From Azorinus chamasolen (lineage: Eukaryota; Mollusca; Bivalvia; Cardiida; Solecurtidae), in contig OY755252.1 in assembly GCA_963576725.1 (NCBI GenBank), positions 49,807,394 to 49,871,393 on the forward strand: 64,000 nt of DNA. The letters run 5' to 3'. The notes under the pieces are model-generated. The model was not told the DNA's origin. It ran no database searches and saw only the letters and a program-made list of their open reading frames with translations. How positions within the stretch are numbered: position 1 is the first letter of the stretch; each line of letters starts with the position of its first letter. Positions 28,201 to 43,200 of the stretch are shown piece by piece. Position numbers and translations under genes: made by a program.

Positions 28201-31200
28201 CAATACGAGATATATCAATATACATTACGAGATATATCAAAATATAACGCGATATATCAATATACATTACAAGATATACCAAAATACAATACGATACATA
28301 TCCATATACATTACAAAATATATCAAAATACAATACGAGATCCATCAATATACATTACAAGATACACCAAATTACAATACGAGATATATCAATATACATT
28401 ACAAGATATACTAAAATACAATACGAGATATATCAATATACATTACGAGATATATCAAAATATAACGCGATACATCAATATACATTACAAGATATACCAA
28501 AATACAATACGAGATATATCAATATACATTACAAGATATACCAAAATACAATTCGAAACATACTAATATACAATACGAGATATATCAATATACTTATATT
28601 ACATGATATACCCAAATACAGTACGAGATATATTGATATATATTACAAGATATACCAAAACACAGTACGAGATATATTGATATATATTACAAGATATACC
28701 AAAACACAGTACGAGATATATTGATATATATTACAAGATATACCAAAACACAGTACGAGATATATTGATCTATATTACAAGATATACTAATGTACAATAT
28801 GAGATATACCAAATACAGTGCGAGATATACCAAATACAACACAAGATATGCCAAAATACAATTCGAGATACTAAACATACAATATATACCAAATTGCAGT
28901 ACGAAATATACCACAATGCAATATGAGATTAACAAAAATGCAGTCCGAGATATATCAAATACCATATGATATTTACTGAATACAATGGGAGAGATACATA
29001 AATACAATCCGAAATATACCCGATAAAATATGAGATATACTGAATACAATACAAAATATACCAAAATACAATACGAGATATATTATATTCAAAACGAGAT
29101 ATATACCAAAGTACAATAATTTGAGATATACCAAATACAATACTAGATATACCAAATGCAATACGAGATATACGAAAATACAATATGAGATATATTAAAC
29201 ACAATACGAGATATACCCAATAGAATATGAGCTATACCAAATACAATATGAGATATACCAAAATACAGTATGAGATATACCCAAAAAATAATGAATATTC
29301 AGTAAGTGAAAGAAATGAAGTTGTATTACAAGACGGCTTTTAACATTATTTTGCCTCGATGATTCTGAAACGGGCGAAAGGAAATAGTGGTATAAACTAT
29401 ATGTGTGTCAAGGTTTGGTTGGGTTGGTTTTTATCGGATTTTACGTCGTTTTACGGTAGTTCAGTCATATCACGACGTCCAACTAAGTAGAGGTGGAGGA
29501 AGACCCCAGATGTTGTTCTGTACACAGAAAAAAATGCATTGGACATCGTGTGCACAGAAGAGCATCCGGCCTACCACAAGGACTCAAGCATTGCATTCAT
29601 GTCTATGTTTTGGAGTTTCAACGATTTACTCCATGATAATTCGTGCAAGAATGATAATAACATAATTAAGTGTTGAATTGAACACAGACATTTAATGCCA
29701 TGGCAGAAATTGTAGAATCAGATTTATAATATTGCATAAGCAAACAGAGCAAACTCTGATCAGACAGCTCCTATATAAGCCGTATGATCTGGGTCTACTT
29801 TGTTTGCGAATAGGTTAAAATGTCTACCTATATTTATATATTTTGTCTTTTTTCAGAATTCTGGAGGATAATCGAATAGAGACAATACAAAATGGAACTT
29901 TCATCGGGCTGACGAATCTGAGAGAAATGTAAGTAAAACGTTTGGTTCGTAGCCAGTTTGACGAGTATCTGACATATGCAAATAACATAGACCTTGATCA
30001 GGTACTGTATCGAAACGTCACATTTGCACAGAGAGGCCACTACAATAACACTTCTCTACATCAGACACTCAAACGAGATACAGTAGAACCTGTCTTAAGC
30101 GGCCATCACAAAGAGGTCTAATTATGGGTCTGTAAGGCAAGTTGTAGCTAAATGCAGATCAAAAGTAATACGGAAAGTCCCTATAGGAGCTTTCTGCATT
30201 ACTTTATAGCCCTGCATTAAGCAACCACCTGCTTTTTAAGACACGTGTGTTCAAACAATTAATGAGCGCTTATAACAGGTTCTACTGTGCTGATCATTAT
30301 TGATTACGAAAAAATGAATGTATAACTATTAATTAGGTGATATTGTTATAATATATAATTATATCTGATATGGGACTACTCTCTTTTCAAATGCGTGTCA
30401 ATACGTGCATAGTAGGGAAATTGTTAAGGGCAAATGGTAACTTATGGGTAGTGTTGGTCCATATTCACTTTTTGAGTCTACATTTGTGACTCGTATTCAA
30501 AAGTAAAATTTTCAAAATATATTTATAAAGACTGAAAGGTCAATAAAGCCATGATATGGAGAAAATTGCAAACCTACTGCATTCACTCTCTGTTTGTCAA
30601 TAAAGCCATGATAAAGAGAAAATTGCAAAACAACTGCATTCACTCTCGGTTTGCCAATAAAACCATGATATAGAGAAAATTGCAAAACATCTGCATTCAC
30701 TCTCGGTTTGTCAATAAGCCATGATGTAGAGATAATTGCATTGACTCTCTGTTTGTCAATAAAGCCATGCTATGGAGAAAAAAAATCTGCATTCACATTC
30801 GGTTTGTCAATAAAGCCATAATATAGAGAAAACTGCAAACCATCTACATTGACTCTCGGTTTGTCAATAAAACCATGATATAGAGAAAAATGCAAACCAT
30901 CTGCATTGACTCTCTGTTTGACAATAAAGCCATGCTATGGAGAAAAAACATCTGCATTCACACTCGGTTTGTCAATAAAGCCATGATGTAGAGAAAATTG
31001 TAAACCATCTGCATTGACTCTGTTTTTCAATAAAGCTATGATATAGAGAAAACTGCAAACCATCTGCATTGACTCTCTGTTTGTCAATGAAGCCATGCTA
31101 TGGAGAACATTGCAAACCATCTGCATTAGCTCTCTATTTGTCAAAAAAGCCATGATATGGGGAAAATTGCAAACCATCTGCATTCACTCTCTGTTTGTCA

Positions 31201-34200
31201 ATAAAGCCATGCTATATAGAAAATTGCAAAACATATGCATTGACGCTCAGTCAATAAAGCCATGATATAGAGAAAATTGCAAACCATCTGCATTCACTCT
31301 CTGTTTGTCAATAAAGCCATGATATAGAGAAAATTGCAAAACATCTGCATTCACTCTCTGTTTGTCGATAAAGCCATGATATAGAGAAAATTGCAAAACA
31401 TCTGCATTGGCTCTCTGTTTGTCAATAAAGCCATGATATAGAGAAAATTGCAAAACATCTGCTTTCACTCACTATTTGTTTAGGTAGAGGACACAACATG
31501 AATAGTGCTTAAAATGAATGACGATTGGTACAAAGAGTTTAGATCCTGATTAAACGCCAGCTGGTTTTGGTATTATGGTCCTTCGTGTAACAGTATATTG
31601 GCAGTGAGTTTTTATGAGAACTGTTTCTTTTGACAATCAGTAAAACCTTGTCACAGACACTGCATAAAGACAAGATAGTGATATTTTCAATCAGCTATTT
31701 TCACCCTTTGATTGTGTGAAATGAGTCACTAATGTCCTTTGAAAACAGCGAGGACCCAGATGAGAGGGTTCCTAAAAGAGTCCTCTTATTAGGGCCTGTA
31801 CTGTTTGTCATGTTACACTTTTCCTTTTTTAAAAATCTGAATATTCGCGGTGAGCTGGACCAAACCTTTTGGAATAGTCCATTTGAAAATTCATTGGTGA
31901 AAGAGGTTGATAATAATCAGATCGTCTAAATTTTAACATCCAACGTAACATGTTTGGTCAACTTTGCAAACTTTCGTAGATCCATAAGAGATAACTTACT
32001 CGATGTATGGTCTTGATCCAAACATGATGATTGACTCGTTCCCTCATATAAACGAGAGTAAAAACAGATCAAACGACTCATGTAGGGGCCGTCTGCTCAG
32101 GGTCTGCTCTGTTAGACCAAACGACTCATGAAGGGACTGTCTGCTCAGAGTCTGCTCTGTTAGATCAAACGAATGATGTAGGGACTGTCTGCTCAGAGTC
32201 TGCTCTGTTAGATCAAATGACTCATGAAGGGACTGTCTGCTCAGAGTCTGCTCTGTTAGATCAAACGAATGATGTAGGGACTGTCTGCTCAGGGTCTGCT
32301 ATGTTAGATCAAACGACTCATGTAGGGTCTGTCTGCTCAGGGTCTGCTATGTTAGATCAAACGACTCATGTAGGGTCTGTCTGCTCAGGGTCTGCTATGT
32401 TAGACCAAACGACTCATGTAGGGTCTGTCTGCTCAGGGTCTGCTATGTTTGATCAAACGACTCATGTAGGGTCTGTCTGCTCAGGGTCTGCTATGTTAGA
32501 CCAAACGACTCATGTAGGGACTGTCTGCTCAGGGTCTGCTATGTTAGATCAAACGACTCGTGTAAGGTCTGTCTGCTCAGGGTCTGCTCTCTTTGATCAA
32601 ACGACTCATGTAGGAGCTGTCTGCTCAGGGTTTGTCGTTTATTTATGAATTTATAATACAGCTGATTCTACAATCTCTACCGATAGCCTACCAAACATTT
32701 ATGTATACGTATGCTATTATAGAAATTCTGCTATTAAATGTTTATAATGTTATTATTTCTTTCATGAATATTAAACAGGGGTAAGGATGTTGACTGTTGT
32801 CTTCATATAAACACACTTTCATGCATTTGCAAACAGAGTATACCCAGATCTGACGGCTCCGAAAGGAACCATCTGACCAGGGTCTACTCTTTTTGCCAAA
32901 TGGAGTTTGATAGATCTGTTTCTTTACGTTCTAAAATGGCTATGTTCCACATTCCATATACATCATTAACTATTTTGTCCATGAAATTTCAGTAGGTATT
33001 GCAATTCGAAATAAACATAGAACAGGGAAGGGATCAACACTCAACGAACATACATAGAGTGCTTAACCCTTACATCACTGTAAACCTGTTTTTGTTTAAA
33101 TGCTGATCTGGTACAAGTTTGACTACTGTCGGTTCGATGGAACTTTGGTGACACTATATACAGAGTACCAAACAGCTCGCAAGCTCATGAGTAGACCAGT
33201 TACTCAGCGCCTCATCTGGATCCATGCTGTTTGCAAATGACAGTAAAGTTTGCGTTTTTAAAGGGTTTACAATATCCTTCTATAAACTTTTCAAGCATTT
33301 TCAAACAGAATATACCCAGCTCAGATGGCTCCGATAGGTTCTGCTCTGTTTGCTGTTTACATGGTATAGATTTGATTCTACATTTATGTCAGTGCAATTA
33401 TCCTTGAAAAGTTACACTATAAAAAATCAGCTAATAAATTTTCATGATGTCATTATTTCTTACATGAATTAACAAAATGCAACTCGTTTTCAAACCTAGT
33501 GCGGGTAATCATTGGAGAATGCGTAAACCGATTACACAGTATTCTTAGTTCTATAGTTGACATAATTATGTTGTCGTGTGCAATCTTTGTGCTAAAATTG
33601 TCCTTGTTTACTTCACTTGTCTTCCCCTGTTCTTTCAAGAAAGATTATCACTGTAACAAACAGTTTGGATCCTGTTGAGATGCTGAGTTATTATGCATCT
33701 CAACTGGCTCAAGACTACAAAAGTAGTCTAACCCTTGAAATGGGTAACAAAAGAGGTAACCGTTAACTACAAATAGAGAAGACCCAGATCAGACAACTCC
33801 TGTAGGGGTCATCTGCAAATAGAGAAGACCCAGATCAGACACTCCTGTAAGGGTCATCTGCAAATAGAGAAGACTCAGATCAGACAACTCCTGTAGCGGT
33901 CATCTGCAAATAGAGAAGACCCTGATCAGACAACTCCTGTAGGGGTCATCTGCAAATAGAGAAGACCCAGCTCAGACAACTCCTGTAGGGGTCATCTGCA
34001 AATTGAGAAGACCCAGATCAGACTATTCCTGTAGGGGTCATCTGCAAATAGAGAAGACTCAGATCAGACAACTCCTGGAGGGGTCATCTGCAAATAGAGA
34101 AGACCCAGATCAGACAACTACTGTAAGGGTCATCTGCAAATAGAGAAGACCCAGATCAGACAACTCCTGTAGGGTTCATCTGCAAATAGAGAAGACCCAG

Positions 34201-37200
34201 ATCAGACAACTCCTGTATGGTCATCTGCAAATAGAGAAGACCCGGATCAGACAACTCCTGCAGGGGTCATCTGCAAATAGAGAAGACCCAGATCAGACAA
34301 CTACTGTAAGGGTCATCTGCAAATAGAGAAGACCCAGATCAGACAACTCCTGTAAGGGTCATCTGCAAATAGAGAAGACTCAGATCAGACAACTCCTGTA
34401 GCGGTCATCTGCAAATAGAGAAGACCCTGATCAGACAACTCCTGTAGGGGTCATCTGCAAATAGAGAAGACCCAGATCAGACAACTCCTGTAGGGGTCAT
34501 CTGCAAATTGAGAAGACCCAGATCAGACTATTCCTGTAGGGGTCATCTGCAAATAGAGAAGACTCAGATCAGACAACTCCTGGAGGGGTCATCTGCAAAT
34601 AGAGAAGACTCAGATCAGACAACTCCTGTAAGGGTCATCTGCAAATAGAGAAGACCCAGATCAGACAACTCCTGTAGGGGTCATCTGCAAATAGAGAAGA
34701 CCCAGATCAGACAACTACTGTATGGTCATCTGCAAATAGAGAAGACCCGGATCAGACAACTCCTGCAGGGCTCATCTGCAAATAGAGGAGATCCAGATCA
34801 GACAACTCCTGGAGGGGTCATCTGCAAATAGAGAAGACTCAGATCAGACAATTCCTGTAGGGGTCATCTGCAAATAGAGAAGACTCAGATCAGACAATTC
34901 CTGTAGGGGTCATCTGCAAATAGAGAAGACCCAGATCAGACTATTCCTGTAGGGGTCATCTGCAAATAGAGAATACTCAGATCAGACAATTCCTTTAGGG
35001 GTCATCTGCAAATAGAGAAGATCCAGATCTGACAATTCCTGTTGGGGTCATCTGCAGATAGAGAAGACGCAGATCAGACAATTCCTCTAGGGGTCATGCA
35101 AATAGAGAATACCCAGATCAGACGACTCCTGCAGGGGCCATCTGCAAATAGAGAATACCCAGATCAGACGATCCCTTTAGGGGCCATCTGCAAATAGAGA
35201 ATATCCAGATCAGACGACGCCTGTAGGGTTCATCTGATCATGTTCTGGTCCGTTTGCTTATGAAATGATGCAGTTTCTGCAATGACTAAATAGTTTAAGT
35301 GTGTATATATCATTATAGAAACTCATCTAATTAATATTCATGATGTTATTAATTACATGAATATTCATGCAGTAAATGGTCGAGATGAGACCTAGGATCA
35401 ATTAAACAACTCCAAATATTGTTATTAACGTTATAGTCGAATGCACATGTCAAACGTTATGGAGAATGGCGTGTGCAAGTGCACATTTCGATTTAGAAAT
35501 ATGAACTTTATCGAGAAGATGCTGTATAAGGATGGTTTCTAACACTTTGCTTGCCATAAAATGATGACTGCTTGATATCCAATTTGTTACAATGTTCACT
35601 TACCACCGATTCGGTCAAGCCTTGGAAAAACTATTGAGCAAGTGTCAAACAGCGTGGATAGAGTTATGACGTAAAGTAACTGTGCATCTCGTCTGGATGC
35701 AAACTGTTTGTAAATGTCAGTTAGGCAAAGAGATCAGAAAACTAATACACGCGCAAGCTTCATCTTAAACCGAGTTAATGAATGCTAATTATACACAACG
35801 GCTATAAGGTAACACAAGAACCGCATTATCAGGAAATATCAACATCAAGTAAATCAGGTAATACAATACTTTAATGATACTTCAGTAATAGATGATCTAT
35901 TTTCAAGAGTTTGTTTTTGTCATGAACTTTGCCAATTGGTGACATTTGCAGCCACAGCGTACATGGCAACGATTTTTAAAGAATATATGCCCTAAGAATT
36001 TGGTTCTATATAAATGTTGCTACGATGATCGCCAAAGATGGCGCAAGCCGTGGTAATGTGGCAGTAACACGCACGGAACCAAGGATGGCACAAGCCGTGG
36101 TAATGTGGCAGTAACACGCTCGCCAAGAATGGTGCAAGCCGCGATAATGTGGCAGTAACACGCACGGAACCAAAGATGGCGCAAGCCGTCGTAATGTGGC
36201 AGTAACACGCTCGGAACCAAAGATGGCACAAGCCGTGGTAATGTGGCAGTAACACGCACGGAACCAAGAATAGTGCAAGCCGCGATAATGTGGCAGTAAC
36301 ACGCTCGGAGTTTATACGCCTGTAAATCACTGACGAAGTATAGAGAATTCATACGCCGGGAAATCGTTGGCGAAATATAATAATTCATTTCCCCGGGCCA
36401 ATCGTTGACGAAATACATAAATCATACACCGGGCGAAAAACAAGCGATCTATATCATTTAATAACTGGACATAAACTGGCTAAAATCTAATTCAATCACT
36501 GATGATATGTATAATTTATACGCTGAATAATTAGTGGCGAAATACATAATACACACGCCGATCAAGTACTGATAAAATGCATAATTCATTCGCTGGAGAA
36601 TTATTAGCGAAATATATAATTAATACGCCAATCTATCACTGGCTAAGTGTATAAATCATACGCCGATCAATCACTGGCGAAATATAGAATTCGTACGCCG
36701 ATCAATCACTGGCGAAATATGTAATTCATACGCCGGTCAGTCAATGGCGAAATTATAATTCATACACCGGTCAGTCACAGCCGACATATATATTCGGATT
36801 GTCCCACAAATGTCTTACAAAAGAGCACGAATATTATCCAGTCGCAATTTACACGCTTTACTCCATGAATATTCATGTCAAAAATGATGCCATCATGAAT
36901 ATGAACTAAATGCATTTTTATAATAGCATGTAAACACAAATATGTAGAAACTGTGACATCAGATCTATATCATTTCATAAGCAAACAAAGAAGACCCTGA
37001 TCAGACGGCTCCTATATTTTTACCACGGCACTCTGTTTTAAATTCGGTAAAATGCGTATTTATGGAGTAAAGAGTTAAACCAATGCCGGAGCAGTGAAAT
37101 CTTCGATCATGTAATCTTTAATTATAACGACATAGTAAAATCACATAATACAGGGAATTTAATTTTTCAAAATGCTGTTACCTTTAAACAAATTCCGGTC

Positions 37201-40200
37201 ACGATTGTCGCTTTAGATCCCATGGCATAACACCCGGATAAAGTTGTCCAGAACATGTTATACACGCAAACCACATGACGGTGCAAACACCATATAACAG
37301 ACTCACTGAGCATGTTATACACGTAAACCACGGGACGGAGCAAACACCATATAACAGACTCACTGACCACATTATACACGTAAACCACGGGACGGAGCAA
37401 ACACCATATAACAGACTCCCTGACCATGTTATAGACGTAAACCACAGGACGAAGCAAACACCATATAACAGACTCCCTGAGCATGTTATACACGTAAAAC
37501 ACAGGACGGAGCAAACACCATATAACAGACTCACTGAGCATGTTATACACGTAAACCACAGGACGGAGCAAACACCATATAACAGACTCCCTGAGCATGT
37601 TATATGCGTAAACCACAGGACGGAGTAAAACACAATATAACAGATTCCCTTAGAATGTTATATGCGTAAAACACAGGACGGAGCAAACACCATATAACAG
37701 ACTCCCTGAGCATGTTATACACGTAAACCACAGGACGGAGCAAACACCATATATCAGACTCCCTGAGCATGTTATACACGTAGACCACAGGATGGAGCAA
37801 ACACCATATAACAGACTCCCTGCGTATGTTATACACGTAAAACACAGGACAGAGCAAACATTATATAACAGACTCCCTGAACATGTTATACACGTAAACC
37901 GCAGGACGGTGCAAACACCATACAACAGACTCCCTGAGCATGTTATACACGTAAAACACTGGACAGATCAAATACCATATACCAGACTCCCTGAGCATGT
38001 TATACACGTAAAACTCTGGACAGAGCAAACACCATATACCAGACTCCCTGAGCATGTTATACAAGTAAAACTCTGGACAGAGCAAACACCATATACCAGA
38101 CTCCCTGAGCATGTTATACACGTAAACCTCTGAACCGAGCAAACACCATATACCAGACTCCCTGAGCATTATATACACGTAATACACTGGACGGAGCAAA
38201 CACAATATACCAGACTCCCTAAGCATGTTAAAAGCGTAAACCACAGGACAGAGCAAACACTATATAACAGACTCCCTCAGCATGCTATACACGTAAAACA
38301 CAGGACGGAGCAAAACACCATATAATAACCTCTTCTTATCCCGTTAATTCATAGACACACCTTTTAAAGCATAAACTTGCAAACAGACAAGAACCAAAAC
38401 ACCCATTGTAAGAGTTGTCTGATCTTAGAACCTAGATCTATAAAACCATGCAGGTTTTTAGCATGAATCTCAGCTTTAGACTCCACTGTTAAACTCTTTA
38501 CTCCACGAATTTGCATGTAAGAAATACTGATATAATGACTATTAATTAGATTAATTGTTATATTAGCACATGGATTAATTGTTATATTAGCACATGGATT
38601 CATTGTTATATTAGCGCATGGATTAATTGTTATATTAGCACATTGATTCAATGTTATATTAGCACATGGATTAATTGTTATATTAGCACATGGATTAATT
38701 GTTATATTAGCACATGGATTAATTGTTATATTAGCGCATGGATTCATTGTTATATTAGCGCATGGATTAATTGTTATATTAGCACATGGATTCATTGTTA
38801 TATTAGCACATGGATTCAGGAAGTTTTAGTTATGGCGGAAACTGTAGAATCATATCTGTATTACATTATAAGCAAACAGCAGCAGGTCCTATATAAAGAA
38901 TCCGGCTTATCTGGGTCTACTCTATTTACAAAGGCGTAGACAGTTGTATTTATGGAGTAAAGGGTTAATGAATATTTACTGTAGTTGCCCCTTTTGTAGT
39001 AAAAAGTATTGATGCACTTTCGGCAAACCTTTCGCAAAATTGGCAATCTGTACAGGCCCAGAGCTTCCAAAAGTGTCATGCCATTATCGAATGCAATCAG
39101 TAAGCCCTTATACCGCTAAGCGTGACCTGACTCGAAAACATTGGCAAACAGATCGCCGTCTCATCTGGGTCCGAGCTACATGGCACTCGCTCAACAATGT
39201 CTCAAAACCTTGAGACGAAAGTACACCAAATGCAAGTTTGACCATTATGCTTTCACAACGGGCTAAGAAATAATATTCAAACATATCTTGTGGCACCAAC
39301 ACGGGTTATCTGATGGTGCGGCGATCCCCTGTTTGACCACACAGTAGCGTTATGTTTGAATTCCTACTGCTCTTCATATTATAGGATAAATGATCCACAT
39401 GATCTTCAGCTAAAACAGTTTGCATGTACACCATCGTTAAGACATTCCAGTGCCGTGGTAACAATTAAGAAATGAATGACGTGCTTCCGGTGTTCATGAG
39501 GTTATGCAACGCATAGCTTTACGAGCAAAGTTAGTGAAGCCCGAAGGGCTTCACGTGAATCTTTGCTCGTAAAGCTATGCGTTGCATAACCCATGAACAC
39601 CGGGAGCACGTCATTTATTTCTTATATTTATATTCCATTGTATTTCTTATATTTAAGAAATGAATGACGTGCTTCCGGTGTTCATGAGGTTATGCAACTT
39701 TCTTTTTAGAATAAGGTTATATAAGGACATTGCAGGGCGAATGTAAATATTATAGATTATCATCAGCTAAGGTGTTGCTTGCAAAAGTAGGATTGCCTTT
39801 GAAAACAGTTAGGATCCAGTTCAGAGGCCGACCATCCCGCTGGCTCATCATGATCAAAACTGTTTAATATTCTGATTATGTATATCAAAAACCGAAAATG
39901 CATTCTTGTTTGAAATATGAAGCAGGAAATATTCTCTGTTGAAAAGAATGCACTCCTCGTGGTAAATGGTAAAACTAAGCTCCAGATAATAACCGTTCTT
40001 ATGCTGCAAACGTATTTATCTGAATTTGCAAAGAGTGTAGACCCATATAAGAAAGCTCCTAGAGGAGCCCCTAGAGTCCTAGAGGAGATGTCACATATGG
40101 GTCTGCACTGTTTACCATGATCATGTAGTGGCTACATCTCATCCACATTTAGAATAATTTACCAAATTCGTATCCATGGTGGCTAGGTTCCCAGATAGAT

Positions 40201-43200
40201 ATTCAGTATGAGAGATATAATGGTTACAACACAATGGTTACAACACAATTTAGACACAAGCCGCGACTGTAAGTATTTATCAATGAATAGTATTGCATGG
40301 CATGTATAGTATTGCATATGCGATAAATTCCGACAGTTGTTTGCAATTATAATCAGTATAATCATATGAGCTCATTCATTGCAAATATAATGATGTGATT
40401 ATAGACTGCTAATGCCAAATGTTCATTGAACGTTTTGTTCTGTAGTTCATGCAATGATTAACGTAAATCTTAATTCTCTGAGACTTTTTTTCTATTTAAA
40501 GGATAAATTTAGTGCCAAGCTGAAGAAAACATCATAGAATGTTTAAGAACAGACACAATCCTAGTTCCAAAGAAATTAATTGCTGACATTTTGTCTCTCA
40601 ATTTCCCTCATGCCATTTAGTGTTGTTCTCGTGCCTTTTAGCATATTAGGAGCCGTTTGATCAGTGTCTGTCCTGCTTGTTGAAGAAAAATATAGATATG
40701 AATGTATAGTTTCTGCCATGGTACAAATTCCTTTGTTAGTATTGCCATCATAATAGTGAGCTTATTAATATTTATTTATTAATATATATATTAACATTAT
40801 TTCTTATATAGATATTCATGAGTGGAAGGGCTAAATAACTAACTGTCATTGATCTGCATAATTACAGTCCCTGCTGAGGACAAAATAAGATCCGATGCTT
40901 CCTATAGGATATTCATTTCAGGATCTGCGCTATTAGTTGTATATTTTCCTCCCAATATTTTATAGAATCTACATCTAATGCAGAATTTGTTAACCATTTC
41001 CCTCGTGTATATTTATGAAGGAAATAATAATGAATATTTATTAGCTGGAGAATGTTCATAAAAGCATATGAACTCATGATGATTTAGCATTGGCGGAAAC
41101 AGTAGGATCAGATCTATACGCAAACAGAGGCTCCTTACAGGGGCCATCTAACAGTAGGGTCAGATCTATACGCAAACAGAAGCTCATACAGGGGCCATCT
41201 AACAGTAGGATCAGATCTATATGCAAACTGAGGCTCCTACAGGGGCCAACTAACAGTAGGGTCAGATCTATACGCAAACAGAAGCTCATACAGGGGCCAT
41301 CTGATCTGGGTCTATTTTGTTTACAAATATTTGTAAAGATGTCATACCAGGTTAAGGACAAGTCCACTTAGATAAACGGGTTATCTTCATTCACAACGCA
41401 GTGTATGCTTTTGTGAATATGTTGTTTATCATTTTCAGATATCTGCATGGCAACAAGATCCGGAGTATTTCGGCAGAGGGCTTTATGGGACTGTCCCAGC
41501 TACATATGTTGTAAGTGTATCATATGACAATTTCGAACACTCAACTATGTATCATTATCAGTGTATAACCCTATACCTCATACACAAGCCCTATACCCCA
41601 TACACATTTCAATGCCTCTGCAGACAAGGTAGACACAGTACGGAATACGGACCTGAAAACAGTAAAGAGTATGGTTACAGTTAACCAAGCGACTACACAA
41701 AACAATTTGAATTGCAGTCCCTTGAGATTGGTGATGGTGTACATAAAAACTAAAATAATGCAGAAAGTTCCTACATTTGTAAATCTGCATAACTTTTGGT
41801 CTGCATTTTAAACCACTTGCTTTTCAAGACTCCTGTTTTCTTTCACCATGTAATCACTTAATTCTTACAGTGCTGAAAAAATATGTTTGCCAAAACATTG
41901 ATATTTTAGTTGTTTTACTTACTTCTGATTCGTAGAAACCTTTGAGAAACTGTTGACCAGGTGTCAAACAGCTTGGCCCCTAATGCTACGCTAAGTTACT
42001 TGGCGTCTCATCTGTATACACGCTGTTTGCAAATGTCAGTCAGGTGCGCTTAGCTCGATAATGGGTCAACTATACTAGTAGGCTTTACTGTAGTGACGTC
42101 ATTTATATGCTACATGATAGTTGTTCCACTCGGCCAACACTATAGAAACTGAATGGGTATATCATTTTATCTTCGTCTACATAGATGAATCCTTTGGTTT
42201 TCTTTTTTGTCAGGGTTTTTATTTTATAAAGTCATGTTTTACTAAGGTTATTTAGATACAAGACACTTTTTTCTCATCCAGACCTGCCAAATTATAGATA
42301 AAGAAGCGTATTCAAAACTAAAATACTCCAAACCCTGTCTTGTGACTACGCTTTAGAATCGTCTGGAAGAGGCGATTCAAAGGAGTCATCACAACATAGG
42401 GTTTGGTGGAGAAATAAAGGAAGTGTTTTTAAAAATGTGTTAATGTATGCGTCTGATCTGGGCCTCTGCAAGATACCCTGTGACTACTCAGTAGATTTGT
42501 TTCGAAGAGAGTCACACTATGGGATTTGGTGGAGAAATGAAGCAGATCTATAATGTTGACATCATTTTGGCTAAACTCTCTTTATCTGGGACCTTTTCTA
42601 ATTTCAGAAATCTAGATCACCATCGACTTACCCAGCTGGACAAGAATGCTTTTCAAGGATTGCGGAACATCAGACTGTTGTGAGTGCTGTAACACAGTCA
42701 GCTGTTGACAAATGAGCATTTCATATTTCATTTACCGTATGCTTGTCCCAATTATCAGAATTAAGCGTGTAAAACAGTTGGATTCAGATTGAACGGTGCT
42801 TACTCTCTGTCTCAACTGGACCCCCACTGTTTGTACATGTTATAACGAAGTCGTCGTTATCACGCAAAGAGTTACCTTATATCCACATAGTATGAGAGGC
42901 TACAAACATTGCTCTCAAGACTAATATGAATTTTGAAAAACTGTTGGGTTAAAGTGTCAGTTTTAGGCTGCTGTTGGCATCAATATATCGCTAGAATGCA
43001 CCATGCTTATAGTTACTCGTACATGTGTATGTAAACATGAAATATAAATGGTCATACGTGTATTCTTTTATTTTTGCCTTATTATTATGTGGGACTACTG
43101 AATTCATATCATCTCTAAATTCCTTATGAGCAATACAGTACAACCTTGTTAATCGGAACATCCAAATAGATAAAATTATCGCTTGTTAAACCCATTATCT

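Noticed and set aside
32217..32648. 143-codon + frame (SVCSGSAMLDQTTHVG repeats)
   Set aside because: Array derived from the family A MITE core.
33775..35225. CRISPR-like regular repeats
   Set aside because: Units are contiguous with no unique spacers, the host is an animal, and the unit is a MITE piece.
37167..38256. Several 110-150-codon frames on both strands
   Set aside because: 57-bp array with unit length divisible by 3.
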